This document shows, piece by piece, positions 23,152-30,943 of a DNA stretch of 34,143 nt. Position numbers and translations under genes: made by a program. The notes below the pieces were generated by a model, which saw only the letters and a program-made list of their open reading frames with translations, did not search any database and was not told the DNA's origin. The stretch covers positions 1-34,143 of the IMG/VR virus record IMGVR_UViG_3300020473_000075; one strand, written 5' to 3'. Positions within the stretch are counted from its first letter, which is position 1; each line of letters opens with the position of its first letter. The DNA is from a virus.

Positions 23152-24825
23152 TTATACGTTACACACTCCACCGTGACCGCTGATTTCGCAGATATCATGC
23201 GTTTCAATCGACTCTTCAAACTCTTCTCCGAGCTTATCAATTGCTTCTGAATAACTGCACTGAGTCAAAGGTTGTCCACCTCTGGCACCGTCTGGATAGC
23301 ACGTAAATCCACGCAGTCCGTGGGCATACTTTGCCAAAGTGTTTGCAAAAGGCTTTACCGTATCAGGGTTGTTTAGTTTTGTTCCCCATTTCGGCAGATT
23401 GATTGTCGAACTAATCGACATATCCACGTACTTCTGAACATCGAACTGAAACTTGATCCTGCGCTCGTAGTCTTCTGCGAGATTAAGTGCGGACTCAATA
23501 TCGTCAGGCTTAACATCGTATAGTTCCACCATTTCTTGTGCGGTGGAATCAATGACGTATTGGTAGTGCCACCTTTTGTTTCCTTTAAGATACCGACGTT
23601 TGTAGGCAACGGCGAAAATAGGTTCGATACCGGAGGAAGTTCCGCCGACGATAGCTATCGAACCCGTGGGAGCAATGGCGCGATTGGCAACAGGGCGGCT
23701 AATAGAAAGAGAGTCAGCAAAAGAACGACTAACAGTATCAGATACGCCTTGGTAAATCCCCAACCATCTATGAAGTTTCGGTGTAACTTCGTACTTTTCA
23801 TTTCTTTTAATGAGCCACTCATGTAGTCCCATAAGTCCAAGTCCGAGCCGCCTATTTTTCTCTCTGACTTCATATACTTTCTGATACGGCAGTTCTGCGC
23901 GAAGGGTGCCGCAAATAAGGAACTTTGTAGCCAACTCCGTAATAGTTCGTAGTTCAGCAAGGTTATCTATTCTCCCAAGGTTTATACTTCCTAAATTGCA
24001 GACATCGCTGTCATCGGCGCTGGTAACTTCAGTACAAGCGTTCCTTGCTGTCTCGTCCTCTTTATCGAAGAAGTTGAAACTGAAACCGGGTTCTGCTGTA
24101 CGCAGGGCTTGCTCGACGTTCTTAACGAATACGTCTCCAAGCTCTCCCGTGTTCCAATACTGCATTAGCCATTCGGTGTCGTAGTTGACCGAGATGTTTG
24201 TGTGATCCAATGGACACTTAAAGTTGAAGTCCTGTTCCTTCGCCTGTGCCATTGTGATGTTACCGACAGGCATGTCGTCCCAGTTCTTTGCAACAAGGAA
24301 GTCCTCGATGTCACCATGCTTATGGTTAAGGCTGGCATAGATAGCGGATCGTCGTGACCCGCCTTGCATTACAGATCCCCCAATGTGATCGACAAACTTC
24401 ATAGCTGGCAGGGGTCCGCTCGCCATACCCCCAGTAGACTTCAGCGGAGTACCACTAGAACGATACACCGAATAGTCGTTGCCAATGCCACCCCCTGTCA
24501 TCAGACAGGAGGCAGCTTTCCAAGCAAGGTTAGACCATGACTCACGGGTATCTTCAGAAGACTTTAACAGGTAGCAGTTGTTGAAGAACTTCTTGTCTCG
24601 ACCAGCGTAGTAGAGATACCTACCACCGGGGATAAACTTGAGGGCAGCAATGGCTTCGGTGAGTGTTTCTTTCTCGTCTGCCGTCAGGTGTTCCTGACAA
24701 ACATCCTCGACCAGCGTCTTAGCTAGTTCACTGAATGTCTCTGCACCGTCATGCCGATACTTGTGGTTGAAGATGTCCTCCGCAAACTTTGAGCGGAACA
24801 TTGGATTGGTATTCGATCTAAACAC
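23152..24825 (-). CDS. nrdJ: Class II (adenosylcobalamin-type) ribonucleotide reductase
   Basis: This 557-aa enzyme would reduce ribonucleotides to deoxyribonucleotides for phage DNA synthesis. Visible active-site elements are the first redox Cys84 (FNNCYLLK), the radical triad N262-C264-E266 (NACTEV), the second redox Cys276 (DVCNLGSINL) and a C-terminal cysteine pair C546/C555 for re-reduction. The later loop APTGSIAIVGGTSSGIEPIF is the phosphate-binding PTGS signature. No NrdB-like radical subunit gene is next to it, and the single-chain size fits class II. The GTG start at 24825 follows the previous stop directly and has GGGAG six bases upstream. Marine T7-like phages often carry it. Confidence 0.9.
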   Translation of the reverse strand: MFRSNTNPMFRSKFAEDIFNHKYRHDGAETFSELAKTLVEDVCQEHLTADEKETLTEAIAALKFIPGGRYLYYAGRDKKFFNNCYLLKSSEDTRESWSNLAWKAASCLMTGGGIGNDYSVYRSSGTPLKSTGGMASGPLPAMKFVDHIGGSVMQGGSRRSAIYASLNHKHGDIEDFLVAKNWDDMPVGNITMAQAKEQDFNFKCPLDHTNISVNYDTEWLMQYWNTGELGDVFVKNVEQALRTAEPGFSFNFFDKEDETARNACTEVTSADDSDVCNLGSINLGRIDNLAELRTITELATKFLICGTLRAELPYQKVYEVREKNRRLGLGLMGLHEWLIKRNEKYEVTPKLHRWLGIYQGVSDTVSRSFADSLSISRPVANRAIAPTGSIAIVGGTSSGIEPIFAVAYKRRYLKGNKRWHYQYVIDSTAQEMVELYDVKPDDIESALNLAEDYERRIKFQFDVQKYVDMSISSTINLPKWGTKLNNPDTVKPFANTLAKYAHGLRGFTCYPDGARGGQPLTQCSYSEAIDKLGEEFEESIETHDICEISGHGGVCNV

Positions 24826-25032
24826 TCAAAGCTCCCGTAAATTATCTGCAAGTTGTTCAAGGGATTTCTCCATCCCCGATAGACAGAGCCGTAAATCTTT
24901 ACGCTGTTTCCAAGAGGGGTGGTGGTTACGATACATGGTGACGAGAGTTGCGGAGATGGATCGAGCAAGTGAAGAAAAATGATTCTGACAATCTTCAAAG
25001 GACTCTGCCAAAGGTATAGGGCTCTTAGACAA
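24826..25032 (-). CDS. Unknown 68-aa protein before RNR
   Basis: The TTG start at 25032 is supported by GGAG six bases upstream and an 8-base overlap with the DUF3310 gene; the stop abuts the RNR start. The protein looks helical (SFEDCQNHFSSLARSISATL; GMEKSLEQLADNLREL). No domain recognised. Position suggests that it belongs with the nucleotide-metabolism genes. Confidence 0.6.
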   Translation of the reverse strand: MSKSPIPLAESFEDCQNHFSSLARSISATLVTMYRNHHPSWKQRKDLRLCLSGMEKSLEQLADNLREL

Positions 25033-25342
25033 CGGGTTCTCCTTTGATGTCTTTGATACGCATGTCGATATATTCCTTGGCTTTCTCTAGGTCTTTGACT
25101 TCATCTTCCCAAGTCGATCCTTTGTACCCAGCCCTCATCGCATACTTGACGATGTTGCCTCTCCAAAACTCCACTTCATTTGTAAGAATGAACTCGATGG
25201 GTTGCACCTTCCATCTTGCGTAGTGGCGAGGTGCGCTGATCTCATCGAAGAGTTCGTTCTGCTCTGCGATACCTGACGTATTGTACATTGCTTCTTCCGC
25301 TGCCTGCTGCATTTGCACACTTATTGAGTTGGAGGTTGCCAT
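25025..25342 (-). CDS. DUF3310 protein (nucleotide kinase-like, T7 gp1.7 family)
   Basis: This 105-aa protein has the DUF3310 signature HYARWKVQPIEFILTNEVEF...GNIVKYAMRAGYKG...EDLEKAKEYIDMRI at about residues 40-98 (H...QPIE.I......GN..KY..RAG.K....DL.KA..Y). T7 gp1.7, which has a related domain, acts as a dTMP/dGMP kinase; whether this short relative does so is unknown. It overlaps the exonuclease end by 22 bases. A GGTGA precedes the ATG at 25342. An internal GTG at about 25318 is an alternative start. Confidence 0.8.
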   Translation of the reverse strand: MATSNSISVQMQQAAEEAMYNTSGIAEQNELFDEISAPRHYARWKVQPIEFILTNEVEFWRGNIVKYAMRAGYKGSTWEDEVKDLEKAKEYIDMRIKDIKGEPVV

Positions 25343-26073
25343 AGGTTCACCGTGTTCGTTTTCATGTTGTAGTCATTTGCTTTGAGCAGGTATGCAAGTC
25401 GTGCATTTTCGAGAGCGTCATCCTCGTTGAGACCTGCCTTCTCGTAAGCACCCACGGTCTTCTCCCACATCCAATAGTCGTTAGATGTGCTGCCATCAGG
25501 ACGGTATCCTCCAAAAGGTGTAAGAAGCCGCTCTGCTTTTACCGGACCAATGCCGGGACAACCTTTATAGTTATCTGAGCTATCACCCATCAAAATCTGC
25601 ATATAGAACCATCGTGTACATTCGTCTGGTTCCCGCTTGACCAGATCACCATCGACAAAATGATAGCCCGGTACTTGTAGTAGGTCTTTGTCAGGTGAGA
25701 CGACTATCGTGTCTTCATCTGCCAGCATCGAGATAACATCATCAGCTTCGAGTGCTGGTATAACTCTCGTATCGTAGGTCTCGCGCAGGTGGTCTCTCGC
25801 TGCGTTCAGACACAGAGGTTTACGCTGTGACTTACGATTAGCTTTGTAGTCAGAGCTTATGTTCTTACGAAAGTTCTCCCTGTCGGTTAGGGCGACGATC
25901 ATTCCGTCTGCTTCCGTCTCTTCCATTAACCAGCCGAGATAGTTGTCTATCTCTGCGTTCACTTCTTTGGCATCGCTGTGCAATGTCCAGAAGTCTTCGT
26001 ACCATTCTATAGGTTCTTCAAATGCCGCCGCTGTACGGTAGGCAACAATGTCTCCATCAACTAACAGTCTCAA
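25321..26073 (-). CDS. 5'-3' exonuclease (T7 gp6-like, FEN family)
   Basis: The 250-aa protein degrades host DNA and removes RNA primers. Metal-binding acids are visible in LRLLVDGDIVAYR (residues 1-13), PALEADDVISMLADE, and VVSPDKDLLQV. The helix-hairpin region MGDSSDNYKGCPGIGPVKAE follows, as in the FEN superfamily. Start chosen at TTG 26073: AGGAGA lies five bases upstream, and the TTGA overlaps the stop of the homing endonuclease gene. The longer frame from 26160 lacks this support and lies inside the upstream gene. Confidence 0.9.
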   Translation of the reverse strand: MRLLVDGDIVAYRTAAAFEEPIEWYEDFWTLHSDAKEVNAEIDNYLGWLMEETEADGMIVALTDRENFRKNISSDYKANRKSQRKPLCLNAARDHLRETYDTRVIPALEADDVISMLADEDTIVVSPDKDLLQVPGYHFVDGDLVKREPDECTRWFYMQILMGDSSDNYKGCPGIGPVKAERLLTPFGGYRPDGSTSNDYWMWEKTVGAYEKAGLNEDDALENARLAYLLKANDYNMKTNTVNLWQPPTQ

Positions 26074-26474
26074 CTGTCTCTCCTGTCTAAATGTTCGTAA
26101 TGGGTTTTCTTCTGAGAACTGAGAAAGTCTTTGACTTCCACAGATTTCGTACCCCTCCACGCAATCAGTGCGAGGGCTTGGACATGCTTTTCTTTGAGGT
26201 GGTTCAGTAGCGTTTCACAGAGAACGATTGCTCGATCCCCGTAAACAGCCCATGTCCAGCTTGCTCTGGAATTGCCTTTGGCTTTTCCGTGAGTTGTGAT
26301 CGAACCACCAAACTGATCTTGAATGCTACATAGTATGTCATAGTTGCAGCTATTCACTTTGACGCAGACGGTATGCCTCTTCGTAATAAAGCAACCTTCC
26401 CCGTCGAGGTATCCAGCTAACCACTCAAGGCTAATGTGTTTCGGACCAGTTCCTTCCGATACGATATTCAGCAT
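26070..26474 (-). CDS. LAGLIDADG homing endonuclease (free-standing)
   Basis: This 134-aa protein from the ATG at 26474 has one LAGLIDADG motif, SLEWLAGYLDGEGCF (about residues 15-29), followed by the usual strands (VCVKVNSCNYDILCSIQDQF and SWTWAVYGDRAIVLCETLL) and a C-terminal helix. A single motif means it would act as a homodimer and make a site-specific double-strand cut. It is inserted between polymerase and exonuclease, overlapping the polymerase 3' end by 44 bases and the exonuclease start by four. The ribosome-binding site is poor. The exact start is uncertain, because the frame stays open upstream inside the polymerase gene. Confidence 0.85.
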   Translation of the reverse strand: MLNIVSEGTGPKHISLEWLAGYLDGEGCFITKRHTVCVKVNSCNYDILCSIQDQFGGSITTHGKAKGNSRASWTWAVYGDRAIVLCETLLNHLKEKHVQALALIAWRGTKSVEVKDFLSSQKKTHYEHLDRRDS

Positions 26475-28188
26475 CGAGGGGTGTTCTAATACCGAAGTAG
26501 TCTCCTGCTTTTTTAATAGATCGTACTGCGAGTTCACCGAATAATTCTCCTGCATCTTCATCACATTCCCACTGGACTTCATCATGAACCCACGCCACCT
26601 GTCGGCAGCGGTCACGCAGACCTTGGATGTGAACTTCTTTATTGATTTCGATAAGCCAGCGTTTGCAGATCAGAGCGCCAGCGGATTGAATAATGAGGTT
26701 GGGAGAACTGTGAGGGCTACGAACCTTCAACAGTCTGCCATCGAGACCAGTTAGATATCCTTGGTCTTCTGCCTTCTGTTTAACTTTGGTTATGAAGGAG
26801 TCGAGGGCTGGCAATTCCTTGAAGAAACGCTTCTTCAATTTAGCCCCGGTTGCCCTCGTACCTCCAACTATCTGCCCCAGCTTCTCAGCACCTGCCGAAA
26901 AGATCAGAGCATAGATAAATGTCTTGGCTTGATCGCGTGTTTCTAACCCAGCCTTCTGCTGATTAAAGGTGTGAATATCACCTTCGAGTATGGCTTTGGC
27001 ATACGCACCTTTATCGATTGGATGCATAAAGTGGGCGAGGACACGTAGCTCAAGACCTGATACGTCAGAGCCAACGAGTACCTTACCCTCTGGAACCGTG
27101 AACAACTCTCGACACTCTTTGCCGAAAGGCACACGGCAGCTAGGTATCTGAGCCATGTTGGGGTTCCGGTGTGTAGCTCTGCCTGTTACAGCACCATTAA
27201 CCAGAACCCTGCCATGTATGCGGTTATCTCCTTTCACATTCGATAACCAAGCCTGCCGACCTTCACTCAAAGCTGCGATACGTTTGGCTACAAGAAAGTA
27301 ATCAGCCAGCTTCTTGGCTTCGGGGTAGTTCAACGACTGAAGTATGGTCTCATCGATCTTCGGTTGACCGTTTGGCGTATGCTCCTTCGGCTTCCAACGA
27401 TACTTGTGCTTCAGTCTGTTTGCTATGTGGTGACGAGACTGCGGGTTGAAGGTCACTGTCGTTACCTTCTCCGTCATCTCCCCCTTCACGTACCCGTACT
27501 TTGAGTTTGTTGCCTTCGGCATGAACGGTGTACGTACTTCGTATGGCGGGAATATCTCTTGGAGTTCTTTCTCCAGTTTCTCTCGCTGTTCTTCGAGAGA
27601 TGTTGCGAGATTCCATGCCTTGTCTTTGTCGAACAGAAAACCGTGATGCTCTTGCGCGGAGCATATTCGATGCACGGCGTGTTCGAGCGCGATACTTTTT
27701 TTTGAGAACTTCTTAGAAGCTAAGTAATCGTGGAGTGCGTGAGTGACATGCACATCTTGCACGGCATACTCCAGCATCTCTTCGGTGAGAATATCCCACG
27801 GTCCTTCAAAGTCTCCTTTCAATTTATCAAGCCGAAGACCCCATGCCTTGAGGCTATGGGAACCGTTGAGCCGGGGAGGTAAATCTTTCTTGTCGAAGTC
27901 TCGACGCGATATGTCTGGAGCTACTAGCCTAGCCCACACCAAGGTATCTAATACCGAAGCTGACTTCGGTTTAAAGTCAGGTTCAAACTTCTGTATGACA
28001 GGTATGTCGAAGTCGATAATGTTGTGACCGATAATCTCATCGGCTTCCAACAGAACAGGCAGAGCGTCACGCCAGTTAGATGTATAGGTCGTGATGTTGT
28101 CGTCTGCTTTATCGATGTCCTTGGTAATCAAACAGTGAATGACATCAGGGTCGAGACCGTTTGTTTCAATATCAAAGACAAGCCTAAT
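26431..28188 (-). CDS. DNA polymerase, family A (T7 gp5-like), apparent ATT start
   Basis: The 585-aa replicative polymerase has an N-terminal proofreading domain with exo I motif VFDIETNGLDP (D5/E7), GHNIIDFDIP (exo II) and YAVQDVHVTHAL (exo III). The polymerase domain has motif A SDVSGLELRVLAHF (about 373-386), motif B KTFIYALIFSAGAEKLGQIV, and motif C WVHDEVQWEC (about 530). It ends GRNWSETH, like T7 gp5. The exo I motif lies upstream of every in-frame ATG/GTG/TTG. The only start giving the family N-terminus is ATT at 28188, with GGAG seven bases before it. It is shorter than T7 gp5 (704 aa). Palindrome copy F is read in frame at about residues 72-79. Confidence 0.93.
   Translation of the reverse strand: MRLVFDIETNGLDPDVIHCLITKDIDKADDNITTYTSNWRDALPVLLEADEIIGHNIIDFDIPVIQKFEPDFKPKSASVLDTLVWARLVAPDISRRDFDKKDLPPRLNGSHSLKAWGLRLDKLKGDFEGPWDILTEEMLEYAVQDVHVTHALHDYLASKKFSKKSIALEHAVHRICSAQEHHGFLFDKDKAWNLATSLEEQREKLEKELQEIFPPYEVRTPFMPKATNSKYGYVKGEMTEKVTTVTFNPQSRHHIANRLKHKYRWKPKEHTPNGQPKIDETILQSLNYPEAKKLADYFLVAKRIAALSEGRQAWLSNVKGDNRIHGRVLVNGAVTGRATHRNPNMAQIPSCRVPFGKECRELFTVPEGKVLVGSDVSGLELRVLAHFMHPIDKGAYAKAILEGDIHTFNQQKAGLETRDQAKTFIYALIFSAGAEKLGQIVGGTRATGAKLKKRFFKELPALDSFITKVKQKAEDQGYLTGLDGRLLKVRSPHSSPNLIIQSAGALICKRWLIEINKEVHIQGLRDRCRQVAWVHDEVQWECDEDAGELFGELAVRSIKKAGDYFGIRTPLDAEYRIGRNWSETH
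27949..27975. repeat. Dispersed palindrome copy F, inside the DNA polymerase gene
   Basis: Stem CCGAAG (27954-27959), loop CTGA, stem CTTCGG (27964-27969), left flank CTAATA and right flank TTTAAA. It is translated as Lys-Pro-Lys-Ser-Ala-Ser-Val-Leu in the loop between exo II and the next conserved block DTLVWARLVAP. The reading frame relative to the palindrome is the same as in copy E. Confidence 0.75.
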
Positions 28189-28414
28189 GGACTGTCTCCA
28201 AAACTAACTCGATGTTGTCTACCTCTTCATGATAGACGGCTAGGTCATTCAAGAGGTCTTCGACAACATCTTTCGTTTCGCTATCGAATAGATGGATTTC
28301 GATAATGTCTGTTGGATTATCGATAGCATCTTGCACCGCAGCGAACACGGTGTGGTATGCGTCTCTTACTTCAGCAGTGAAGTCGGACGCTTTGATGTCT
28401 GCATCAAAAATCAT
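28184..28414 (-). CDS. Unknown 76-aa acidic protein between helicase and polymerase
   Basis: The ATG at 28414 has AAGGAG nine bases upstream and gives MIFDADIKASDFTAEVRDAY. An ATG at 28438 is possible but less well placed. The protein is acidic and helical (VFAAVQDAIDNPTDIIEIHL; DVVEDLLNDLAVYHEEVDNI). Its stop TAG overlaps the ATT start of DNA polymerase, so polymerase may be translated by coupling to it. Function unknown. Confidence 0.7.
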   Translation of the reverse strand: MIFDADIKASDFTAEVRDAYHTVFAAVQDAIDNPTDIIEIHLFDSETKDVVEDLLNDLAVYHEEVDNIELVLETVH

Positions 28415-30011
28415 TTGATGTTTCTCCTTCTTCTTCATAACTACATTCTCGTAACTGTGTCGTGGATGGATCGAATTGAATACGACAAGCCACACCTGTA
28501 TCTCCGCTGAAGCGGTTCTTCAGGACACGTACAACACTGATGTTCTGTTCATCGGATAGGTCTCGTTCGATGCCCAGTACGCTGTCTGATAACTGGCTAA
28601 TGGAATGACTGCCTCTCAAGGCAGAGAGACTTAACTCCATTCCGTTTTCGTATCCTTTATTGCCGTCAGGTCTTCGGAGGTGTGAGACGAGAATTAAACC
28701 AATGTTCGTCTCCTCAACCAGAGATCGAAGAGTGGTCATAGTCTGGTCAATCAGCCGCCGCTCATCGCCATCAGCAAACGCTGACGACATGATGGACAGG
28801 TGATCGAGGACAACCCAATGCACATCGCAGGCTTTCGCCATGAACCTGATACGATTGATTAGGTTCTGACTGTCGATACTACCGAAGTGGTCGTAGCAGT
28901 AGAGACCTTTGAGTTCATGATAGACCTGCATTCGCTCTGTCTGCTCATCGTCCGACAAGTCAGACCAGTCACGGGTGTCCGTATGGATTGCTTTGCCCAG
29001 CCGCAGAGACATCAGTCCCTCGACTGTGCGCTGCACACTCTCTTCGAGGGCTATGTATCCAACCTTCTCTCCATCTCTCAGAAGAGTGTCGGTCACTTGC
29101 CGACAGAATTGAGACTTACCCACACCCGTACCAGCACAGACAGTTACGAGTTCGCCTCGACGCAAGCCATGCGTCTTATCTGTCAGGCCATCGAAGGGGT
29201 AGGGCTTGCTCTCTTTATTCTTCGGTCGCCTGATGTATTCCAGAAGACCAGCGTGATCGACAATACCGTCAGGGTGATAGGGTCGAGCACCCCATAAGGC
29301 ATCGACTAGCTCACTCTCTTTATTGCCTTGCAGCATGTCGCTCGCGTCCTTACTTGGCAGCGTTACGATGTACGCCTTGCCGGGTGTAAAAAGTTGAGCA
29401 ACCTTCTTGGCTTTCTCTTTGCCAAGCTCATCGTTATCGAAGCAGATGTTAATCCGCTCGAACTTCTCTAACCATTCCAAGCTACGCTTACATGATTTCT
29501 CTGCGTTAGCTATGCCATTAGGAATGGAGACGACTGCATATTTGTTATGACCGAATACCTGACTGATGGTCAGTGCATCGATCTCACCTTCTGTGACAGT
29601 CACCATCTTCCCGCCTTCTCTCCACAGCCACTGTCCGTAGAGTTCTGTTTGTTGCGGGTATCCTTTCCAAGAAAACTTCTTGTCGGGTGTCCGTAGTTTT
29701 TGAGCGACCAGATTCTTCTGATCGTCAAAGTAGTTTGCTATATGGACGGTCTTCTCTCCGTCCTTACCAATCTCGTAATTAAACAAGCTCGCGGTATCTG
29801 ATGTGATACGTCGAGAGTTTAACGGTTTAGACTTTCCTCTAATCATTTCTGTTTTGATCTCTCCTTGAGGTTGGTCAGGGTGTTCGTAGTATTTGCATCC
29901 AAAACAAAAGCCGTGACCGTCAGAGTAGCGAGCGAGATTATCTTTGCTGCCACAATGCGGACACGGCTCATGCTGAAGGAACTCGGAGTCTGGTCTATAT
30001 TCTGTTTTCAT
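28404..30011 (-). CDS. Primase-helicase (T7 gp4-like)
   Basis: This 535-aa protein unwinds DNA and makes primers. From the ATG at 30011 the zinc-ribbon cysteines fall at C17, C20, C36 and C39, the same numbers as in T7 gp4A as I recall them, which supports this start over one at 30071. The Toprim region has VTVTEGEIDALTI (about 137) and INICFDNDELG (about 190). The helicase has Walker A VCAGTGVGKSQFCRQ (about 280-294), Walker B HWVVLDHLSIM (about 390) and the acidic C-terminus EEEGETSNDF, which in T7 binds the polymerase. The amidase stop overlaps the start by 17 bases. Confidence 0.95.
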   Translation of the reverse strand: MKTEYRPDSEFLQHEPCPHCGSKDNLARYSDGHGFCFGCKYYEHPDQPQGEIKTEMIRGKSKPLNSRRITSDTASLFNYEIGKDGEKTVHIANYFDDQKNLVAQKLRTPDKKFSWKGYPQQTELYGQWLWREGGKMVTVTEGEIDALTISQVFGHNKYAVVSIPNGIANAEKSCKRSLEWLEKFERINICFDNDELGKEKAKKVAQLFTPGKAYIVTLPSKDASDMLQGNKESELVDALWGARPYHPDGIVDHAGLLEYIRRPKNKESKPYPFDGLTDKTHGLRRGELVTVCAGTGVGKSQFCRQVTDTLLRDGEKVGYIALEESVQRTVEGLMSLRLGKAIHTDTRDWSDLSDDEQTERMQVYHELKGLYCYDHFGSIDSQNLINRIRFMAKACDVHWVVLDHLSIMSSAFADGDERRLIDQTMTTLRSLVEETNIGLILVSHLRRPDGNKGYENGMELSLSALRGSHSISQLSDSVLGIERDLSDEQNISVVRVLKNRFSGDTGVACRIQFDPSTTQLRECSYEEEGETSNDF

Positions 30012-30417
30012 CTCTCCATTTCTGTACGTCGAAGCACGGGCAGTCCTTCTTCGATAGCTCGTTGTGTCCAACGATCTCGACGCCGGGGTACTGCTCGACT
30101 AAATCTTCGAGGAGTTCACGGAGAATATCCCACTGGATATCGGTGTAGTTGTCGGCGCTCTTACCATTTGGATCGAGACCTCCAGCCAGAGCTACACCAA
30201 TCGACGTAGAGTTATGACCGTAGGCATGTGCGCCTACCTCTTCGATATCTCTACCTGTTTCAATTTCTCCGTCTCTGTTGATTAAGAAGTGATAACCAAT
30301 CGTTCTGAAACCACGCTGGATATGCCACTTCTTAACGATGTCAGCATTCACTTCTTGATCGGCTCTCGTTGCCGTACAGTGAATGACAATCTTTTCAGTT
30401 TCTTTTCTTAATTGCAT
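29995..30417 (-). CDS. N-acetylmuramoyl-L-alanine amidase (T7 lysozyme, gp3.5-like)
   Basis: This 140-aa zinc amidase cuts the amide bond in peptidoglycan; in T7 it also binds and inhibits the phage RNA polymerase. Zinc ligands and catalytic residues appear as H13 (IVIHCTA), Y42 (IGYHF), H118 (VGHNE), K124 and C126 (SKKDCPC). Each is exactly four less than the T7 numbers H17, Y46, H122, K128 and C130. It has no signal peptide, so lysis would need the holin. It overlaps the endonuclease end by 23 bases. The ATG at 30417 has AAGG directly before it. Confidence 0.95.
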   Translation of the reverse strand: MQLRKETEKIVIHCTATRADQEVNADIVKKWHIQRGFRTIGYHFLINRDGEIETGRDIEEVGAHAYGHNSTSIGVALAGGLDPNGKSADNYTDIQWDILRELLEDLVEQYPGVEIVGHNELSKKDCPCFDVQKWRDENRI

Positions 30418-30943
30418 CCTTGATTAAATCGCTTAATGAATTGAGATCGGCATACTTGAAGCCGTGCTTCTCACACCACATGGCGTAAGTTGTTTTAGAT
30501 TTTTTTGATATGCGGGTATTCGGATTCGAGAATAGAAACCGGATGTCGAGACCACCGTCTTCGGGTGAACCGTAGTGCTTACGGATCATCAGGTGTTTGG
30601 CTCGATCAGAACTATCGAACCTACCTTTAACCTCGACGTATACATTTCCGATTTGAAAGTCAGGTTTATACTTGTGGAGCTTCGCTGGCTTGAGATATTC
30701 AATCCAGTGCGGCTCATACGAAAAGGTGACTCCCAAGTTTTGCAACCCAAGAGCCACCTTTTCTTCCAAACCTGACCGAAAGGTCAGACCAAACAGCGTA
30801 CTAAAAGTCTTCTTCGCTGTCCATCTCGTCTGTCGTTTCTTCTGATTCCGAAACCGACTCCTTCGATACGTCTTCGTCTCGACGGACGTATCCTTCTTCT
30901 TCGGTTTCAAAGCCAAAGCCTTCCATGCCGTTAGCACCACCAC
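30395..30943 (-). CDS. Endonuclease I, Holliday-junction resolvase (T7 gp3-like); start uncertain
   Basis: The conserved domain (about residues 50-180) has the catalytic pattern FRSGLEEKV, then YKPDFQIGNVYVEVKGRF (PD...ExK), HLMIRKHY and the end WCEKHGFKYADL, all as in T7 endonuclease I. It resolves branched DNA and breaks down host DNA. The start is unclear. No ATG, GTG or TTG lies between the domain and GTG 30943, which overlaps the SSB gene by 143 bases and would add a very basic extension (YRRSRFRNQKKRQTRWTAKK). T7 gp3 has only about 16 residues before FRSG. A non-standard start near 30800-30830 is an alternative. Confidence 0.88.
   Translation of the reverse strand: MVVLTAWKALALKPKKKDTSVETKTYRRSRFRNQKKRQTRWTAKKTFSTLFGLTFRSGLEEKVALGLQNLGVTFSYEPHWIEYLKPAKLHKYKPDFQIGNVYVEVKGRFDSSDRAKHLMIRKHYGSPEDGGLDIRFLFSNPNTRISKKSKTTYAMWCEKHGFKYADLNSLSDLIKDAIKKRN

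Noticed and set aside
26073-26160. N-terminal extension of the exonuclease from 26160
   Set aside because: It lies inside the homing endonuclease gene, and the TTG at 26073 has an ideal AGGAGA site and gives the normal family N-terminus.
26485-26497. Half copy TCTAATACCGAAG near the polymerase 3' end, identical to the left part of copy F
   Set aside because: Only 13 bases and no second arm; not counted as a copy.
30838-30866. A degenerate palindrome copy in the SSB/endonuclease overlap (GATTCCGAAACCGACTCC then TTCGA)
   Set aside because: Resembles copy E with a 3-base insertion, but the stem is broken, so it may be chance in a Glu/Ser-rich coding stretch.
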